Below the pieces are notes generated by a model that was not told the origin of the DNA, made no database searches, and was given only the letters and a program-made list of their open reading frames with translations. A stretch of DNA of 6,346 nt from Conexibacter sp. (GTDB taxonomy: Bacteria; Actinomycetota; Thermoleophilia; Solirubrobacterales; Solirubrobacteraceae): NCBI GenBank assembly GCA_025964215.1, contig JAOPZG010000476.1, positions 1 to 6,346 on the forward strand, in the 5' to 3' direction. The stretch's first letter is position 1, and each line of letters starts with the position of its first letter. The translations under genes were made by a program, and so were the position numbers. Below are positions 5,482-6,346 of this stretch, piece after piece.

Positions 5482-5513
5482 GAACGACGCTCACCGTCCG
5501 ATGACGTGAAGAG

Positions 5514-5533
5514 GACGCGTGTTCCTTCGCGTC
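5514..5533. repeat. Inverted repeat GACGCG-N8-CGCGTC in the leader of the membrane protein gene
   Basis: Six-base arms at 5514-5519 and 5528-5533 flank an 8-nt loop. It lies 21 nt before the ATG at 5555 and just ahead of the likely ribosome-binding site, so it could be a leader hairpin or an operator. There is no T-run, so it is not a classical terminator. Confidence 0.35.
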
Positions 5534-5554
5534 TCACAAGGGGATCGAGCTTGG

Positions 5555-6346
5555 ATGACGGCTACGCGAGCACCATTGCTGTCCACACGGCTCACGGGCC
5601 GCAACGCCCGTGTGCTGAACTTCCTGACCGGCGCCGCGATCGCGCTCGGCCTCGCCGATCTCGTGGTCCTCTCCGGCGTGCCGCTCTCCTCCCCGAAGGT
5701 CGGCACGATCGTCCTGCCGCTCGCCACCGCGCTCGTGGCCGCCGGGCTCGCCGCGACGCGGCTGCTCTGGTCGACCGGCGACCGGACGATGTGGATCCTG
5801 CTCACGGCCGGCCTCGCCGCGACCCTGCTCGGCGGGATCGTCTCGGCGATCGGCGGCGGCCACCTCGACCACGCCGGCGCCCAGGACGTCTTCTGGCTGC
5901 TGGCCTACCCGCCGTGGTACGCGGCGCTCGTGGTCATCTCGCGCCACTACCTCGGCGGCGCGCATCGCTCGTTCTGGCTCGACGGCCTGCTCATCGGCCT
6001 CGCCTCGGCGACCTACGTCAGCGCGCTCTTCCTCGGCGACATCAGCGGCCTGAGCGACACGACGCTCGCGGTGAACGTCGCTTACCCAGCGGCCGACCTC
6101 GCGCTGCTCGGGATCCTCTTCGGCACGCTGCTGATGATCGGCCGGCCCTCGCCGCAGGGGCTCGTGCTCGCGGCCGGCCTGGTCCTCATGCTCGCCTCCG
6201 ACACGCTGCGCGTCGTCGGCCTGGCCGCCGGGCACGGCGCCGCCACCTCGAGCGTGAACGTCTGCTGGAGCCTCGCGCTGCTGGCGATCGCCAGCGCCGC
6301 CTGGGCCCGCCCGGCGCCCGGGCGCGTCCTGCCGGTCGGCGGCTGG
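5555..6346 (+). CDS. Multi-pass membrane protein, N-terminal part; likely sensor module of a GGDEF/EAL or kinase protein (3' end outside window)
   Basis: The frame is open from ATG 5555 to the window edge, 264 residues without a stop. It shows about eight hydrophobic helices (roughly 21-41, 50-71, 80-100, 111-129, 140-160, 172-196, 201-224, 233-250). Motifs FWLDGLLIGLASATY (140-154), NVAYPAADLALLGILFG (174-190) and GLVLAAGLVLMLASDTLRVVGL (202-223) resemble an unnamed membrane module found at the N-terminus of many actinobacterial diguanylate cyclases, EAL/HD-GYP proteins and some histidine kinases. The output domain should lie beyond 6346, so the function is inferred only from this resemblance. 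AAGGGGAT at 5538-5545 lies about 10 nt upstream, with GAG nearer, as the ribosome-binding site. It is divergent from the DUF4394 operon. A stand-alone membrane protein cannot be excluded. Confidence 0.78.
   Translation, partial: MTATRAPLLSTRLTGRNARVLNFLTGAAIALGLADLVVLSGVPLSSPKVGTIVLPLATALVAAGLAATRLLWSTGDRTMWILLTAGLAATLLGGIVSAIGGGHLDHAGAQDVFWLLAYPPWYAALVVISRHYLGGAHRSFWLDGLLIGLASATYVSALFLGDISGLSDTTLAVNVAYPAADLALLGILFGTLLMIGRPSPQGLVLAAGLVLMLASDTLRVVGLAAGHGAATSSVNVCWSLALLAIASAAWARPAPGRVLPVGGW

Larger units (their letters stand above)
5403..5554. promoter_or_regulatory. 152-bp divergent intergenic region
   Basis: This is the only sizeable non-coding stretch, between the start of the minus-strand DUF4394 operon and the plus-strand membrane protein. 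It must carry promoters for both. It contains no TA dinucleotide at all, so no TAnnnT -10 exists on either strand, which suggests alternative sigma factors or promoters elsewhere. It holds a 10-bp direct repeat (5419-5428 and 5440-5449), an AAGCGCTT palindrome (5471-5478) and an inverted repeat GACGCG...CGCGTC (5514-5519 / 5528-5533). Confidence 0.65.

Noticed and set aside
2122..5504. Very long open frames opposite or out of phase with the known genes (886 codons minus, 1029 codons plus, and others at 222-1268, 1172-2275, 5534-6235).
   Set aside because: They are shadows of high-GC codon usage: low-complexity Arg/Ala/Gly/Asp-rich translations without domains, spanning several well-supported genes.
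5477..5505. TTGCAG with GATGAC 17 nt downstream as a sigma-70 type promoter for the membrane protein gene.
   Set aside because: The -10 lacks the T at positions 1 and 6 that actinobacterial promoters rely on; the match is too weak to annotate.
5403..5537. Upstream extension of the DUF4394 gene to a GTG at 5537.
   Set aside because: It would bury the signal peptide behind 45 Arg/Pro/Ser-rich residues and consume nearly the whole divergent promoter region; ATG 5402 gives a standard signal peptide.
1..6346. tRNA, rRNA, CRISPR arrays, insertion sequences, attachment sites or phage genes.
   Set aside because: No cloverleaf, spaced repeat array, transposase motif or terminal inverted repeat was seen in either strand by reading.

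Overview
This is a very GC-rich bacterial window (over 70% G+C by eye) that is almost entirely coding. The gene families point to a high-GC actinobacterium. An N-terminal helical sensor fused to a class III cyclase, as in mycobacterial Rv1264, a secreted DUF4394 protein with a C-terminal beta-sandwich repeat, and an 8-helix membrane module with a 'YPAADLALL' signature together suggest Thermoleophilia (Solirubrobacter/Conexibacter-like). That placement is inference from sequence style; there is no marker gene to prove it.

Layout from left to right. The 3' part of an HD-GYP c-di-GMP phosphodiesterase gene (+, 1-609) runs off the left edge. It converges on a TetR-family regulator (-, 606-1208), and the two stop codons share one CTAG. 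The TetR gene is divergent from a class III adenylate cyclase (+, 1232-2347). Only 23 bp separate the two GTG starts, and a symmetric AnnnTAnnnT motif lies in that gap; it could act as a shared -10 for two leaderless transcripts. The cyclase gene overlaps tail to tail by 62 bp with an MFS exporter gene (-, 2286-3530). The exporter is the last gene of a likely three-gene minus-strand operon: secreted DUF4394 protein (5402-4314), YebC/TACO1-family protein (4301-3543), MFS exporter (3530-2286), with 12-bp gaps. A 152-bp divergent intergenic region (5403-5554) separates this operon from a plus-strand multi-pass membrane protein cut off by the right edge (5555 onward). That protein resembles the sensor half of actinobacterial GGDEF/EAL or kinase proteins.

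The left part, and probably the right edge, concern nucleotide second messengers: c-di-GMP breakdown, cAMP synthesis under a likely one-component regulator, and a probable membrane sensor. The middle operon is mixed (secreted protein, translation factor, exporter) and gives no clear pathway. I see no mobile element, CRISPR array, tRNA, rRNA or phage gene. The most interesting signals are small regulatory architectures: the symmetric bidirectional leaderless promoter, a hairpin that could hide the ribosome-binding site of the MFS gene at the yebC stop, a palindrome across the yebC start codon, a strong Shine-Dalgarno serving only a two-codon ORF inside the cyclase gene, and a LacI-like palindrome in the divergent region. 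No wholly new multi-gene system is evident.
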